Position numbers and translations under genes: made by a program. A stretch of 64,000 nucleotides of DNA, from contig NZ_QUAB01000045.1 in the NCBI RefSeq assembly GCF_003387575.1, positions 62,001-126,000 of the forward strand, given 5' to 3'. Position 1 is the first letter of the stretch. Each line of letters starts with the position of its first letter. This DNA is from Microbacterium bovistercoris (GTDB lineage: Bacteria > Actinomycetota > Actinomycetes > Actinomycetales > Microbacteriaceae). Below are positions 25,045-32,821 of this stretch, in pieces. Below the pieces are notes generated by a model. That model saw only the letters and a program-made list of their open reading frames with translations, ran no database searches and was not told where the DNA came from.

Positions 25045-25938
25045 TCAGCGTCGGCGCTGGCACCTCGGGCAGTAGTGGCTCGAACGGTTCATGAACGCGT
25101 CACGACGGATCGGGCTGCCGCAGCGAGGGCACGGCTGTCCGGTCCGTCCGTACGCGTTCAGCGAGTGCGCGAAATAGCCCGCCTGCCCGTTCACGTTCAC
25201 GTACTGCGCGTCGAAGCTCGTCCCGCCCTCGGCGAGGGCCTTCTCCAGCACGAGGCGCACCTCGCCGAGAAGTCGGCGCAGGGCCTGTGCCGAGAGCGCT
25301 CGCCCCTCCGTCTCAGGATGGATGCGCGCGGCCCACAGCGCCTCGTCGGCATAGATGTTGCCGATGCCGCTGATCAGGTTCTGATCGAGCAGGATGCGCT
25401 TGATCGCGCTCGAGCGCCGCCGGGCGGCGGCGATGAAGCTCGCGTCGTCGAAGGCCGGGTCGAGGGCGTCACGGGCGATGTGTGCGACCTGCGACGGCAC
25501 CAGCGGGAGGTCGCTGCCCAGACCCCCGGCACGCGAATCGGGTGTGCCGAGCAGATCGTCGACCGCGAGCGATCCGAACGTCCGCTGGTCGGAGAAGACG
25601 ACGGCGAGACGTCCGTGCGCCGGATGCTCGATGTGCAGCCGGATCCGCTCGTGCCGCTCCGGCGCGGCATCGGGCTCGCGCAGCAGCATCTGCCCGCTCA
25701 TGCCGAGATGCGCGACGAGCGCCTTGCGACGGTCGGCGAGCGGAAGCCAAAGGAACTTCCCGCGGCGGACCGCGGCGACGGCATCCGCGCCTTCGAGCTG
25801 GGCGACGAAGTCGGTCGCCCCCGCGGCGTGCCGCGTCAGCGCGCGCTCATCGAAGACCGAGACCGACATGACGGTCGCGCCGACCACCGCCGGCGCGAGG
25901 CCGGATCGGACGACCTCGACCTCAGGCAGTTCGGGCAT
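25045..25938 (-). CDS. mutM: Formamidopyrimidine-DNA glycosylase
   Basis: Base-excision repair enzyme for 8-oxoguanine and ring-opened purines. The N-terminus MPELPEVEVVRSGLAP supplies catalytic Pro2 and Glu3. The helix-two-turn-helix carries GIGNIYADEALW, and the C-terminal zinc finger is CPRCGSPIRRDAFMNRSSHY followed by CPRC. It has 297 residues and follows rnc by 8 nt in the recG-to-mutM block. Confidence 0.97.
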   Translation of the reverse strand: MPELPEVEVVRSGLAPAVVGATVMSVSVFDERALTRHAAGATDFVAQLEGADAVAAVRRGKFLWLPLADRRKALVAHLGMSGQMLLREPDAAPERHERIRLHIEHPAHGRLAVVFSDQRTFGSLAVDDLLGTPDSRAGGLGSDLPLVPSQVAHIARDALDPAFDDASFIAAARRRSSAIKRILLDQNLISGIGNIYADEALWAARIHPETEGRALSAQALRRLLGEVRLVLEKALAEGGTSFDAQYVNVNGQAGYFAHSLNAYGRTGQPCPRCGSPIRRDAFMNRSSHYCPRCQRRR

Positions 25939-25946
25939 CGACGTTC

Positions 25947-26639
25947 TCAGGCGCGATCGCTGAGCAGCCGCCAGGCGCTGAGCGCGGCAGCCATCTCGGC
26001 CGTCTTCTTGCTGGTGCCCTCGCCGGTCTGGGCGAGGTCTCCGACGAGAACGGTCGCGGTGAACCGCCGGTCGTGATCCGGACCCGTCGCCTGCACGGAG
26101 TAGCTCGGCGGGGTCGCGCCGAGGCGGGCCGCGAGCTCCTGCAGGCTCGTCTTCGGATCCATCGCCGCGCCGTACCGCTCAGGGTCGGCGAGGAGCGGCT
26201 CGGTGAGCCGCAGCACGAGAGCCGTGGCCGCATCGGGGCCGGCGGAGATGTAGGCCGCCCCGATCACCGCCTCCATGGTGTCGGCGAGGATCGAGTCCTT
26301 GTCGCGCCCGCCGGTCTGCTCCTCGCCACGGCCGAGCAGCAGGTGCTCGCCCAGACCGATGCCACGGGCAACCTCGGCGAGAGCCACGGTCGAGACGACG
26401 CTCGCGCGACGCTTCGCCAGTTCTCCTTCGTCGAGATCCGGATGCGTGGTGAACAGCATCACGGTGACGGCGAGCCCCAGCACCGAGTCACCGAGGAACT
26501 CGAGGCGCTCATTGTGCGGGGAACCGCCGTGCTCGTACGCGTACGAGCGATGTGTGAGGGCACGCGTGAGGAGCTGGGGGTCGATGTCGACCCCCAGCGT
26601 CTCACTCAGAGGCGCCGTCCCCCGCGCCACCCCGGTCAC
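25947..26639 (-). CDS. rnc: Ribonuclease III
   Basis: Cleaves double-stranded RNA in rRNA and mRNA processing. The catalytic signature [14 protein letters not shown], the second metal-binding segment [12 protein letters not shown], and a C-terminal double-stranded-RNA-binding domain ([20 protein letters not shown] onward) are present. It has 230 residues from a GTG start at 26639, 16 nt after rpmF. Confidence 0.97.
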   Translation of the reverse strand: MTGVARGTAPLSETLGVDIDPQLLTRALTHRSYAYEHGGSPHNERLEFLGDSVLGLAVTVMLFTTHPDLDEGELAKRRASVVSTVALAEVARGIGLGEHLLLGRGEEQTGGRDKDSILADTMEAVIGAAYISAGPDAATALVLRLTEPLLADPERYGAAMDPKTSLQELAARLGATPPSYSVQATGPDHDRRFTATVLVGDLAQTGEGTSKKTAEMAAALSAWRLLSDRA

Positions 26640-26655
26640 GATCTTCCGATCGCGA

Positions 26656-26865
26656 TCAGATGTCAGCGACCTTGCGGCCCTTGTACTCCATGAACAGCTC
26701 GGTGCCCTGCGAGTCGGTGACGACCTTCGCCTGGTGCGGGCGGCTGTAGACGGTCTTGCCGTTCTCGACGGTCTTCACCAGAGCGGTGGGCGTCGCCTTC
26801 CACTGCGCGCGGCGCGAGCGGGTGTTCGAACGGGAGACCTTGCGCTTCGGGGGGTTACCGGCCAT
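26656..26865 (-). CDS. rpmF: 50S ribosomal protein L32
   Basis: A 69-residue L32 starting [20 protein letters not shown]. There are no CxxC pairs, so it is the zinc-independent form. The ATG at 26865 lies 2 nt after the stop of the DUF177 gene, the classic yceD-rpmF coupling. Confidence 0.97.
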   Translation of the reverse strand: MAGNPPKRKVSRSNTRSRRAQWKATPTALVKTVENGKTVYSRPHQAKVVTDSQGTELFMEYKGRKVADI

Positions 26866-26867
26866 GA

Positions 26868-27428
26868 CTAGCTCTCTTCTTTCTCGGCGGCGCGACTCTC
26901 TGCCGCACCGTCCTGGTCTGTGATCTGCTGGAGCGCGCTCCACCGAGGATCGATGGGAGCGGTGCTCTCTGCGCCGGCGCTCGCGGTCAGCCTCTCACCC
27001 GTGTTCGGGTCGAGACCCGGGCAGTCCGGCTGACACACCGGCTGGAAGGGAAGCGACAATACGACCGCATCCCTGACCAGAGTTTCAAGATCCACGTGGT
27101 CGTCTTGAACCTCGAAGTCAGTTTCTTCCTCTCCAGGATACGCGAAAAGCTCCTGGAACTCGACTTCGACAGGCGCGGAGATGTCAGTGAGGCATCGTCC
27201 GCACACGCCGACGTACTCGGCATCCGCTGTTCCGGACACCAGAATCCCCTCGTGCACGGACTCCAGACGCACGTCGAGGTCGACGACCGCGCCGGTCTCG
27301 ACCGACACGATGCCCTCGCCCCAGCGCTCTGCCAGGGTCACCTCGAACGCGTGCTCGCGCATCTCCCCCGGGCGACGTGAGATGTCGCGCACGGGCAGGA
27401 CGAAAGGACCGTTCAGTCGGGATTTCAC
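26868..27428 (-). CDS. DUF177/YceD family protein
   Basis: A 186-residue YceD-type protein, a family linked to 23S rRNA/50S biogenesis and nearly always upstream of rpmF. The characteristic Cys-containing segments are VGVCGRCLTDISAPVEVEFQ and VCQPDCPGLDPNTGERL, which may bind zinc. The GTG start at 27428 has TAGCAT ending 6 nt upstream (27435-27440), suggesting a leaderless mRNA for the DUF177-rpmF-rnc-mutM run. Confidence 0.92.
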   Translation of the reverse strand: MKSRLNGPFVLPVRDISRRPGEMREHAFEVTLAERWGEGIVSVETGAVVDLDVRLESVHEGILVSGTADAEYVGVCGRCLTDISAPVEVEFQELFAYPGEEETDFEVQDDHVDLETLVRDAVVLSLPFQPVCQPDCPGLDPNTGERLTASAGAESTAPIDPRWSALQQITDQDGAAESRAAEKEES

Positions 27429-27434
27429 CCAGCC

Positions 27435-27440
27435 ATGCTA
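27435..27440 (-). promoter_or_regulatory. Candidate leaderless -10 box for DUF177-rpmF
   Basis: Minus-strand TAGCAT, then 6 nt (GGCTGG), then the GTG start. The 43-nt gap to coaD holds no other signal. Confidence 0.5.
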
Positions 27441-27471
27441 CCCGGTGCCGGGACTTCGCGGGCCGAACGAC

Positions 27472-27969
27472 TCAGATGCCGCGCGCCCCCGTGTCGAGGA
27501 ACGCCGCCACCGAGGGCGGCACGAACGGCGACACGTCGCCGCCGAGAGACGCGACCTGGCGTACCAGCGAGCTCGACACCATCGCATGAGCGGGGTCGGG
27601 CAGGAGGAAGACGGTCTCGATGTCGGCCAGGTGCCGGTTGACGATCGCCATCGGCGACTCATAGGCCACATCCACCTGGGAGCGGATGCCCTTGACCAGA
27701 ACCCCGGCGTTCACGTCGCGAGCGTAGTCGACCAGAAGCCCCATGCTCCAGGAGCCGACGATGATGCTGCCTTCGACGCCGGCCTCCGCGATGGACTGCT
27801 CGAGCAGAGTCAGGCGCTGTGCGATGGGGAGCATCGCCTCCTTGCCGGGGTTGTGCACCACGAGCACGTGCAACTCGTCGTACAGCCGCGCCGCACGCCG
27901 GATCACGTCGAGATGCCCGAGTGTCGGCGGGTCGAAGGAACCTGGGACGACGGCGATCCGGCTGTTCAC
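27472..27969 (-). CDS. coaD: Phosphopantetheine adenylyltransferase
   Basis: Fourth step of coenzyme A synthesis: ATP plus 4'-phosphopantetheine to dephospho-CoA. The 165 residues begin [20 protein letters not shown], containing the nucleotidyltransferase HxGH motif (TLGH). The C-terminal ATP-site segment [12 protein letters not shown] and [20 protein letters not shown] are typical. The GTG at 27967-27969 lies inside the first unit of a direct repeat (27967-28030), so the repeat abuts the translation start. Confidence 0.96.
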   Translation of the reverse strand: MNSRIAVVPGSFDPPTLGHLDVIRRAARLYDELHVLVVHNPGKEAMLPIAQRLTLLEQSIAEAGVEGSIIVGSWSMGLLVDYARDVNAGVLVKGIRSQVDVAYESPMAIVNRHLADIETVFLLPDPAHAMVSSSLVRQVASLGGDVSPFVPPSVAAFLDTGARGI

Positions 27970-28030
27970 TTCGACTCGCTCCGCTCGCTCAGTACAGGCA
28001 CTTCGACTCACTCCGCTCGCTCAGTACGAC
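27967..28030. repeat. Two 32-bp direct repeats related to family A
   Basis: Units 27967-27998 and 27999-28030 both read CACTTCGACTC(G/A)CTCCGCTC then GCTCAGTAC, with one mismatch in the first 29 bases. They match the left arm of the elements at 9563 and 14717 but lack the opposing arm. They lie between recG and coaD and include the coaD start codon. Confidence 0.75.
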
Positions 28031-28043
28031 GCATGATCACAGC

Positions 28044-30218
28044 CTAGTTCTTGCTGAGAGCTGCTCGATCTTCTTCGGTCACCCGGCGGGCGATGGTGTC
28101 GCGCAGCCCCGGATGCTGCTCCAGCGCCGGATCCTCCGCCAGGATCTGCTCCGCGATCTCGCGTGCCCGGCCGATGAGCCCGGAGTCCTTGACCACGCGA
28201 AGCAGGCGCAGGGACGACTTCACGCCCGACTGCGACGAGCCCAGCACGTCACCCTCACCGCGCAGCTCGAGATCGACCTCGGCGAGGGCGAACCCGTCGA
28301 GGGTCGCGGCCACGGCATCCACCCGCTCCCGCGCGACCGATCCCTCCTCGGCCTCGGTGACCAGCAGACACAGGCCGGGAACGCCGCCACGGCCGACGCG
28401 GCCGCGCAGCTGGTGCAGCTGGGAGACGCCGAACCTGTCGGCGTCGAGGATGACCATGGTCGATGCGTTCGGAACGTCGACGCCGACCTCGATGACGGTG
28501 GTCGCGATCAGCAGATCGATGTCTCCGCGCGCGAACGCCTGCATGATGGCGTCCTTCTCCTCCGACGGCATCTTGCCGTGCAGCACGGCGCGGCGCACCC
28601 CACCCAGCTCGGGATGCGTGGACAGCGCCTCCTCGAGCTGCACGACGCCCCACCGAGGCCCCTTGGCCGCCGCGTCGAACAGCGTGCTGGCGGCGTCCGC
28701 CTCTGCCGAGTCCTTCGTGGTGTCGATCGCCGCGCAGACCGCGAAAACCTGCCGCCCCTGTGCGATCTCCTCGGCCGAGCGCTGCCACACGCGCTGCCAC
28801 CAGGAGGGGTGCTCGGCGAGCGGAGCGACGAACGTCTGGATGCCGGCGCGACCGGAGGGCATGGTGCGGATCACAGAGGTGTCGAGGTCGCCGAACACCG
28901 TCATCGCGACCGTGCGCGGGATCGGCGTGGCGGTGAGGACGAGTGCGTGCGGGCTGGAGCCCTTCGCGCGCAGCGTCTCGCGCTGCTCGACGCCGAAACG
29001 GTGCTGCTCGTCGACGACGACGAGCCCCAGGTCGGCGAAGGTGGTCTTCTCGGACAGCAGTGCGTGGGTGCCGACGACGATGAGCGCCTGCCCGGATGCC
29101 ACGCGCAGCGCGGCCTTCCGCCGCAGCGGCGCGGACATCTGCCCGGTCAGCAGTGTCGGCATCAGCAGCGGCGCGAGTTCGGGGCCGAGCATCTTCGTGA
29201 TCGAGCGCAGATGCTGACCGGCGAGCACCTCCGTCGGCGCGATCAGCGCGGCCTGTCCGCCCGACTCCGCCACCTGCAGCATCGCCCGCAGCGCGACCAA
29301 CGTCTTGCCCGAGCCGACCTCGCCCTGCACCAGCCGGTTCATCGGCCACTGCGCGACAAGATCCTGCTGGATCGACGCCCCGACGTCCTGCTGATCGGGA
29401 GTGAGCGTGAACGGCAGGTGGGCGTCGAATCGCTCCAGCAGTCCGCCGGGTCGCGCCGGACGCGCCGTGGCCCGCAGCTCGCGCACGGCGGCACGCTGCT
29501 GCAGCAGCGCGGTCTGCAGGATCAGCGCCTCATGCATCCGCAGCGTGCGCACCGCGGGATCGATGTCGTTGCGCGTCGGCGGCCGGTGCACGTTCTCGAG
29601 CGCCGTGCGCGCGTCGAGCAGTCCTTCCTGAACGCGCAACCGCTCCGTCAGCGGATCGGGGACGGGCCCCAGATCGTCGAGCACGCGGCCCACGAGCTCC
29701 GCGATCTTCATGCTCGCGAGAGTGGCGGTCGCCGGGTAGATCGGGATCGGCACGGTGACGCTGGTGTCCGCGTGCTGACGCGCCTCGAGCTCGTCGTCGA
29801 ACAGCTGGTACTCGGGATGTGAGAACTGCAGGCTGTCGCGGTACTCGGCCACCTTGCCGGAGAACACGCCGCGTCGCCCGACCCGGAGCTCCTTCTGCCG
29901 CCACTCGAGCTGGCCGGTCCCCTTGCCGAAGAAGGTCAGCGACATCCGCCCGATGCCGTCGCCGATCGTCACCTCGAGCATGGCCCCCTGACGGTTGCGC
30001 ATCCGGCGGATGCCGGTCGAGAGCACCTCAGCGACGATCGTGACGGTCTCGCCGATCGGCAGGTCCAGGATCGGGGTCAGCTCACCGCGGTCGGCGTACC
30101 GCCGCGGATAGTGAGACACCAGGTCGCCGACGGACTGCAGCCCGAACGCCCTGTCGAGCGCCTTCGCCGCCGCGCTGCCGACAGCGACGTCGAGGGGCGT
30201 TTCCAGCGTTGACGGCAT
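28044..30218 (-). CDS. recG: ATP-dependent DNA helicase RecG
   Basis: Branch-migration helicase acting on stalled forks and recombination intermediates. It has 724 residues: an N-terminal wedge/OB domain (VTIVAEVLSTGIRRMRNRQG), Walker A GEVGSGKTL, the helicase II motif VVVDEQHRFGVEQR, and motif VI QLRGRVGRGG, then the C-terminal TRG region (DLELRGEGDVLGSSQSG). ATG 30218 (MPSTLETPLD) fits the family start. Minus-strand TAGACT (30226-30231) ends 7 nt upstream, fitting a leaderless transcript. Confidence 0.96.
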   Translation of the reverse strand: MPSTLETPLDVAVGSAAAKALDRAFGLQSVGDLVSHYPRRYADRGELTPILDLPIGETVTIVAEVLSTGIRRMRNRQGAMLEVTIGDGIGRMSLTFFGKGTGQLEWRQKELRVGRRGVFSGKVAEYRDSLQFSHPEYQLFDDELEARQHADTSVTVPIPIYPATATLASMKIAELVGRVLDDLGPVPDPLTERLRVQEGLLDARTALENVHRPPTRNDIDPAVRTLRMHEALILQTALLQQRAAVRELRATARPARPGGLLERFDAHLPFTLTPDQQDVGASIQQDLVAQWPMNRLVQGEVGSGKTLVALRAMLQVAESGGQAALIAPTEVLAGQHLRSITKMLGPELAPLLMPTLLTGQMSAPLRRKAALRVASGQALIVVGTHALLSEKTTFADLGLVVVDEQHRFGVEQRETLRAKGSSPHALVLTATPIPRTVAMTVFGDLDTSVIRTMPSGRAGIQTFVAPLAEHPSWWQRVWQRSAEEIAQGRQVFAVCAAIDTTKDSAEADAASTLFDAAAKGPRWGVVQLEEALSTHPELGGVRRAVLHGKMPSEEKDAIMQAFARGDIDLLIATTVIEVGVDVPNASTMVILDADRFGVSQLHQLRGRVGRGGVPGLCLLVTEAEEGSVARERVDAVAATLDGFALAEVDLELRGEGDVLGSSQSGVKSSLRLLRVVKDSGLIGRAREIAEQILAEDPALEQHPGLRDTIARRVTEEDRAALSKN

Positions 30219-30225
30219 GCACCCG

Positions 30226-30471
30226 AGTCTATTGAAGCCCGCCGACGTCACGTGTCGTCCGCCGGCGCGAGACCATGCGCTTTCGACCACGCGGTCGAAA
30301 CTGCTGCCGCCAAGCCTGCTCTGCAGGCGAAAACGACCACGCGGTCGAGTGTGCAGGTTGCGCGCGAACCTGCACATTCGACCATGTGGTCGAGAACGCA
30401 GGCCGGATGCTCGGCACGCATACGAAAGCGACCACGCGACGACGGGCCCGCGACGTCACGTGTCGTATCGT
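30226..30471. promoter_or_regulatory. Palindrome array in the divergent recG/rsmD gap
   Basis: Four copies of a CGACC-N4-GGTCG-like dyad occur at 30284-30297, 30334-30347, 30379-30392 and 30429-30442 (the last a half-copy), spaced 50, 45 and 50 bp. Copy 1 extends to TTTCGACC/GGTCGAAA, and copy 3 is flanked by CCTGC/GCAGG. A further hairpin TGCAGGTT/AACCTGCA lies at 30352-30374. The array is bracketed by an exact 16-bp direct repeat, CGACGTCACGTGTCGT (30243-30258 and 30451-30466), itself nearly palindromic around CACGTG. The outer edges are the -10-like boxes of recG (TAGACT) and rsmD (TATCGT, 30466-30471). Confidence 0.7.
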
Positions 30472-30477
30472 GAACAG

Positions 30478-31053
30478 GTGACGAGGATCATCGCCGGGGC
30501 CGCACGCGGACTGCGACTGGACGTCCCCTCCGCCGGGACCAGGCCGACGAGCGACCGGGTGCGCGAGTCGCTGTTCGGTTCGCTGGAGTCGATGGACGTC
30601 GTCGACGGCGCACGCGTGCTCGACCTGTACGCCGGCAGCGGCGCGCTGGGTCTGGAGGCCTGGAGCCGCGGCGCGGCATCCGTCGATCTGGTGGAGAAGT
30701 CCCGCCCGGCCGCGGCGATCGTGCGGCGCAACATCGCGACGGTCGCGAAGGCGCTCGGTGCGCGGCCTGCGGCTGCCCGGGTGCACGAGGGCGCGGTGCA
30801 CGGCTTCCTGCAACGCAGTGCGGGCACCTTCGACCTGGTGTTCACCGACCCGCCCTACGACCTCGACGATGCGGCGATGACCGCCGACCTCACCGCGCTT
30901 GCGCCCTTGCTCTCCGCCGACGCGATCGTCGTGATCGAGCGCGCGAAGCGTTCGACTCCGCCCGATCTGGATGCCGCCGGGCTGAGCCTCGTGCGCGAGA
31001 AGACCTATGGCGACACCCGCGTGTGGTGGGCCGAGCCCGCTCAGGTCGGCTGA
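30478..31053 (+). CDS. rsmD: 16S rRNA (guanine(966)-N(2))-methyltransferase
   Basis: Methylates G966 of 16S rRNA. The 191 residues begin VTRIIAGAARGLRLDVPSAG followed by TRPTSDRVRESLF, the RsmD signature. The SAM site is VLDLYAGSGALGLEAWSRGA and the catalytic motif is TDPPYDL. GTG 30478 has no Shine-Dalgarno; TATCGT ending 6 nt before it suggests a leaderless mRNA. Confidence 0.95.
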   Translation: MTRIIAGAARGLRLDVPSAGTRPTSDRVRESLFGSLESMDVVDGARVLDLYAGSGALGLEAWSRGAASVDLVEKSRPAAAIVRRNIATVAKALGARPAAARVHEGAVHGFLQRSAGTFDLVFTDPPYDLDDAAMTADLTALAPLLSADAIVVIERAKRSTPPDLDAAGLSLVREKTYGDTRVWWAEPAQVG

Positions 31054-31070
31054 CCCGCGCGACACGATCC

Positions 31071-31180
31071 TGCTCGCGCGGCACTTCTCCGCTCGCGCGG
31101 CACTCCTCTGCTCGCGCGGCACTTCTCCGCTCGCGCGGCACTCCTCTGCTCGCGCGGCGCGTTTGTGCGCAGCGCGAGCA
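31071..31180. repeat. Tandem CTCGCGCGG repeat between convergent rsmD and thiL
   Basis: A 38-bp unit (TGCTCGCGCGGCACTTCTCC and 18 more bases) is repeated exactly at 31071-31108 and 31109-31146, followed by a partial third copy. That copy folds on itself: TGCTCGCGC (31147-31155) pairs with GCGCGAGCA (31172-31180). Each 38-bp unit is itself two 19-bp half-units. It is the same family as 681-860. The 201-nt gap holds no gene. Confidence 0.8.
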
Positions 31181-31254
31181 GAAAACTGGCGCGCGAACAC
31201 ACGAGGCAGCTGAGAACTGCAGCGCGGCCAGAGCACGCCGGGCGCCGAGCGCGC

Positions 31255-32250
31255 TCAGCCCGCGGCGGCGTCCCAGTCGCGGTAGGGATCCCAGCCGAGC
31301 GGGCCGACCGGCTCACCGTCGTAGAGCACCGGATGCTCCGTGCGCGCGATCACCCGGCCGATCGCGCGGAAGCCGGGCGGCAGGCTGTCCGAGGGGAAGG
31401 TCGCGAGCAGCGCGTGATCCTCTCCCCCGGCCAGCGCACGATCCGGATGGATGCCGAGCGCGGCGCGATCCAGTGAGATCGTCACGTCCGAGGCATCCGC
31501 CATCCTGCCGGCGTCGAGCGCGAGTCCGTCCGAGACGTCCATCATGGCCGTGGCGCCGGCGACGGCGGCCACCGGACCGAGGCCGATCGGTGGCACCGGG
31601 CGCAACTGCGCATCGACGGCTGCACGCTCCTGCGAGGTCAGCACGGCGGCGTCCACGGGGATCGGCGTCTCGCCGTCGCGGAACCGCCCGAACAGCACGC
31701 CGAGTCCCTGCGCGGCCAGCCCCATCTCGCCTGCGACTGCGACGACCTCCCCCGCCCGTGCGCCGGATCGGGTGACCGCCCGCACTCCCCCCAGGTCGCC
31801 CAGGGCGGTCACCGCGACGGTCAGCACATCCGACACCGTGAGATCCCCGCCGACGACCGCGCACCCGGGCGCGAGCGCGTCGCAGGCGGCGTGGAGGCCG
31901 TCGGCGAGCTGCTCGACGAAGGAGAGCCGCAGATCGCGAGGCACGGCGAGAGCGACGAGCAGGCCCGTCGGCGTCGCGCCCATCGCGGCGACGTCCGCCA
32001 GGTTGACCGCTGCGGCCTTCCACCCCAGGTCGAAGCCGCTGGACCACGCCAGGCGGAAGTCGGGGCCGTGCACGAGCGTGTCGGTCGTGGCCACCACCGC
32101 ACCCGATGGCGCCGCGATCAGTGCGGCATCGTCGCCGGGGCCGATGATCGTCGCCGTCGCAGGCTTCGTACGGGACAGGATGCTGCGGAGGATCGTGCCC
32201 TCCGAGACATCTCCCAGGCGAGGATCGTCGGAGGCGGCGCGAGAGGGCAT
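31255..32250 (-). CDS. thiL: Thiamine-monophosphate kinase
   Basis: Phosphorylates thiamine monophosphate to thiamine diphosphate. The 331-residue AIR-synthase-like protein has IIGPGDDAALI near the N-terminus, DTLVHGPDFR, the metal-binding NLADVAAMGA and VVGGDLT, and the ATP-site DVSDGLALDAGRMA. It starts at ATG 32250, 23 nt from the divergent lipoprotein gene. TACCTT (32258-32263 on the minus strand) ends 7 nt before the start. Confidence 0.95.
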   Translation of the reverse strand: MPSRAASDDPRLGDVSEGTILRSILSRTKPATATIIGPGDDAALIAAPSGAVVATTDTLVHGPDFRLAWSSGFDLGWKAAAVNLADVAAMGATPTGLLVALAVPRDLRLSFVEQLADGLHAACDALAPGCAVVGGDLTVSDVLTVAVTALGDLGGVRAVTRSGARAGEVVAVAGEMGLAAQGLGVLFGRFRDGETPIPVDAAVLTSQERAAVDAQLRPVPPIGLGPVAAVAGATAMMDVSDGLALDAGRMADASDVTISLDRAALGIHPDRALAGGEDHALLATFPSDSLPPGFRAIGRVIARTEHPVLYDGEPVGPLGWDPYRDWDAAAG

Positions 32251-32257
32251 GAACTCA

Positions 32258-32267
32258 AAGGTAGCCT
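32258..32267. promoter_or_regulatory. Overlapping divergent -10 boxes for thiL and the DUF3515 gene
   Basis: The whole divergent gap is 23 nt. Minus-strand TACCTT (32258-32263) ends 7 nt before the thiL ATG. Plus-strand TAGCCT (32262-32267) ends 6 nt before the DUF3515 ATG. They share the central TA (32262-32263). Both distances fit transcripts that start at the start codon. Confidence 0.55.
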
Positions 32268-32273
32268 GGAAGC

Positions 32274-32762
32274 ATGCCCTTCCGCCGTCTCGCCGCTGCC
32301 GCCTGCGTGCTCACGGCCCTCGTCCTCAGCGGCTGCTCCTCCACCGTCTCACTGGAGCCCGCGAAGGATGCGAACAACCCGCTCTGCGCAGAGGTGACGG
32401 TTAGGCTTCCCGACGCCGTCGCCGGTCAGGACCGCCGCTGGACCGACGCCCAGGCCACCGGTGCATGGGGCGACCCGACCACCGTGCTGCTGTCCTGCGG
32501 CGTCGCCGTGCCCGGCCCCACCGCCGAACTGCAGTGCGTCACGCTGGAGGGCATCGACTGGCTGGTCGACCCGAAGCAGGAGCCCTGGATGCGCATGACC
32601 ACCTACGGCCGGGACCCGGCCGTACAGGTGTTCGTCGACACCACCAAGGTGAGCGCCGACGCGGTGCTTGCCAACACCGGCATCGTCAGCGGCGTGCAGT
32701 CGATCCCGAAGACCAGCGAGTGCATCGCCCCGGATGCGGAGCCGAAGGGCTTCGTCGAGTAG
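32274..32762 (+). CDS. DUF3515 lipoprotein
   Basis: A 162-residue lipoprotein. The lipobox LVLSGC puts the modified cysteine at residue 22 after a hydrophobic signal (AAAACVLTALVLSG). The mature part matches the DUF3515 pattern (NNPLCAEVTVRLPD, PTTVLLSCGV) with conserved cysteines. The family is normally found near ddl and thiL in actinobacteria, as here. Its function is unknown. Confidence 0.85.
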   Translation: MPFRRLAAAACVLTALVLSGCSSTVSLEPAKDANNPLCAEVTVRLPDAVAGQDRRWTDAQATGAWGDPTTVLLSCGVAVPGPTAELQCVTLEGIDWLVDPKQEPWMRMTTYGRDPAVQVFVDTTKVSADAVLANTGIVSGVQSIPKTSECIAPDAEPKGFVE

Positions 32763-32764
32763 CC

Positions 32765-32813
32765 CTTCGACAGGCTCAGGGTCCCAGCAGGTGGGTCGCT
32801 GAGCCCGTCGAAG
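32765..32813. repeat. Palindromic intergenic element, family B
   Basis: CTTCGACAGGCTCAG (32765-32779) and CTGAGCCCGTCGAAG (32799-32813) form a 15-bp stem with one mismatch, between convergent DUF3515 and ddl genes. A perfect copy of the stem is found at 63180-63225. Confidence 0.8.
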
Positions 32814-32821
32814 CAGCGGTG

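Noticed and set aside
30284..30442. The four spaced dyads as a CRISPR array
   Set aside because: The repeated part is only about 14-20 bp and palindromic, the intervals are repeat-like rather than unique spacers, and there are no cas genes.
30243..30466. CACGTG-centred direct repeats as ParB parS sites
   Set aside because: The bacterial parS consensus is TGTTTCACGTGAAACA. Only the CACGTG core is shared here, and the flanks (ACGT/TCGT) do not fit.
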